A stretch of DNA of 6,485 nt, from the NCBI GenBank assembly GCA_964528765.1, contig CAZGVA010000046.1:1-6485 (forward strand). The letters are read 5' to 3'. Source of the stretch: JABICX01 sp964528765. Its GTDB lineage: Archaea > Nanobdellota > Nanobdellia > UBA10117 > JABICX01. The translations under genes and the position numbers were made by a program. Numbering within the stretch: the first letter of the stretch is position 1; each line of letters starts with the position of its first letter. Below are positions 5,760 to 6,485 of the stretch, in pieces. Below the pieces are notes generated by a model. It made no database searches, had not been told where the DNA came from, and saw only the letters and a program-made list of their open reading frames with translations.

Positions 5760-6390
5760 CATTAAAAGCAGTATTAGTTATTTTGAAAATAATTTTTTTA
5801 ATATAATTCCAATTGATGATGTGATGAATATAAAAAAAGAAACAGAAGAAACATCATTCATCACAGATGATGATGAAAAGCTTCCTCAACTGATTAATAT
5901 TTATAATGAATTGAAAGAAAAATATTTATCATTAAATATTGATATAACTAGAAAATTATTTCGTAAAATTATATTGGATAATGGGCAAAATAATCTTACT
6001 TTTGTAAGTATTGTTCGCGGCGGTATGCCAATCTTATATTGTTTTGATAAATGGTGTAAAAAAGAAAATATCCGGGCCCAGTTTATTAATATGTCTTTAA
6101 GAGGTGACATTAAATATATAAATAATATTTTAAGTAAAATTAAGAATAGGTCTGCAGGGAAGATCATATTTTTAGATGGTTGTGTTTCTACAGGAAACAC
6201 TTTTTGGTATTTGAAAAAATTTTTAGACTTGAATAAATTAAATTATTCATATCTCAAAGCGTTCAAAGCTGATATTTGTCTTGCTCTTTTGGATGGATAC
6301 CAACCAGTAACAATCCCCACTAAAAAAGAAACTAATAAAATAAAAACTGTAAAGAACCACGGTATAGTTGTTACAGTTATAATTCCTTGA
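5749..6390 (+). CDS. PRTase-like protein, probably truncated at its 3' end
   Basis: The frame encodes 213 residues with a type I phosphoribosyltransferase-like core. SIVRGGMP (87-94) resembles the 'ARGG' loop, and IIFLDGCVSTGNT (139-151) resembles the PRPP-binding 'DD-x-x-x-TG-x-T' loop, though the second acidic residue is Gly144. The order of segments (SIVRGGMPIL, then FINMSLRGDIKYINNIL, then FLDGCVSTGNT) recalls the PRTase domain of StiP/ter-associated proteins, where LARAGTP, SISIIRxRGID and FVDGWTGKG occur in the same order. This is from memory and tentative. That family carries a further 40-60 conserved residues after the loop. Here everything after about residue 165 lies antisense to the coding end of a convergent FtsX permease and shows no PRTase resemblance. 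The likely reading is a gene cut off at a recombination junction near 6240, with the tail of the frame being accidental. It starts inside the kinase end (11-base overlap) and is very AT-rich. Confidence 0.6.
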   Translation: MKTNIKSSISYFENNFFNIIPIDDVMNIKKETEETSFITDDDEKLPQLINIYNELKEKYLSLNIDITRKLFRKIILDNGQNNLTFVSIVRGGMPILYCFDKWCKKENIRAQFINMSLRGDIKYINNILSKIKNRSAGKIIFLDGCVSTGNTFWYLKKFLDLNKLNYSYLKAFKADICLALLDGYQPVTIPTKKETNKIKTVKNHGIVVTVIIP

Positions 6391-6485
6391 CCATTAACTA
6401 TCGATATTGAACTTAAAACTATAGATAAAACCTTTCCTAAAGTAAATCCAAATAATATCCCTAATACTCCTCCCCCAACTCCCAT
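6243..6485 (-). CDS. FtsX/MacB-type ABC transporter permease, C-terminal fragment at window edge
   Basis: The minus-strand frame entering from the right edge encodes the last 80 residues of a FtsX-domain permease (PF02687 type). It has a Gly-rich transmembrane segment GGVLGILFGFTLGKVLSIVL (5-24), a loop with ITVTTIP, a second transmembrane segment WFFTVFILLVSFLVGIVTGW (43-62), and the typical cytosolic tail YPSKRARQISALNALRYE, equivalent to the family's 'P-x-R-x-A-x-x-x-x-P-x-x-ALRYE' ending. The stop TAA is at 6245-6243. The ATG at the very edge is only the window limit, since the family's periplasmic domain and first helices must lie beyond it. Such permeases pair with an ATPase in lipoprotein, peptide or drug export or envelope stress complexes. 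The first 148 bases of this stretch (6243-6390) are antisense to the plus-strand PRTase-like frame. I judge the permease to be the conserved reading there. Confidence 0.93.
   Translation of the reverse strand: MGVGGGVLGILFGFTLGKVLSIVLSSISIVNGQGIITVTTIPWFFTVFILLVSFLVGIVTGWYPSKRARQISALNALRYE

Noticed and set aside
5901..6200. Minus-strand open frame of 99 codons under the PRTase-like gene
   Set aside because: The plus-strand reading carries the PRTase loops here, and the antisense frame has no family resemblance and no start signal.
1..6485. tRNA or rRNA genes, CRISPR arrays, insertion sequences, long direct repeats
   Set aside because: I looked along both strands and saw no cloverleaf-like segment, regularly spaced repeats, transposase frame or terminal inverted repeats. 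Faint repeats at the proposed 6240 junction could be missed by eye.

Overview
The window looks like a piece of a compact, AT-rich archaeal genome. The evidence is the content (RtcB RNA ligase, archease, a short-form inositol-1-phosphate synthase, a DUF362 protein) and the promoter layout: five genes or operons have a TATA-like box centred about 25-26 bases before the ATG, with no Shine-Dalgarno sequence, as expected for leaderless archaeal transcripts. The exact lineage cannot be fixed from this sequence. A small-genome group such as the Woesearchaeota/Pacearchaeota side of DPANN would fit, but that is inference.

Layout. Positions 1-2809 (minus strand) hold inositol-1-phosphate synthase, then a separately promoted pair: a small cupin overlapping rtcB by the four bases ATGA. 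rtcB runs off the left edge, with 441 codons visible. A 91-base divergent gap (2810-2900) leads to a plus-strand GrpB-like nucleotidyltransferase, which overlaps the convergent archease gene by 29 bases. A second divergent gap (3745-3831) leads to three tightly overlapping plus-strand genes: a DUF362 protein, an APH/choline-kinase-fold phosphotransferase and a phosphoribosyltransferase (PRTase)-like protein. The right edge holds the C-terminus of a minus-strand FtsX/MacB-type ABC permease, whose last 148 bases lie antisense to the end of the PRTase-like frame. No gene-free stretch exceeds 100 bases.

How the genes relate. RtcB joins RNA ends carrying 2',3'-cyclic phosphate (or 3'-phosphate) and 5'-OH in tRNA splicing and RNA repair. 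Archease is its activating partner, so two parts of one pathway sit about 2 kb apart, separated by inositol synthase and the nucleotidyltransferase. Inositol synthase makes the head-group precursor for inositol phospholipids or inositol-based solutes.

The most interesting part is 3832-6390: a DUF362-kinase-PRTase cassette with 13- and 11-base overlaps and, in its last two genes, visibly lower GC than the rest. I know no described system of this composition. Its last gene loses family resemblance close to where the permease stop codon lies, which suggests that a transferred cassette was cut off at its 3' end.
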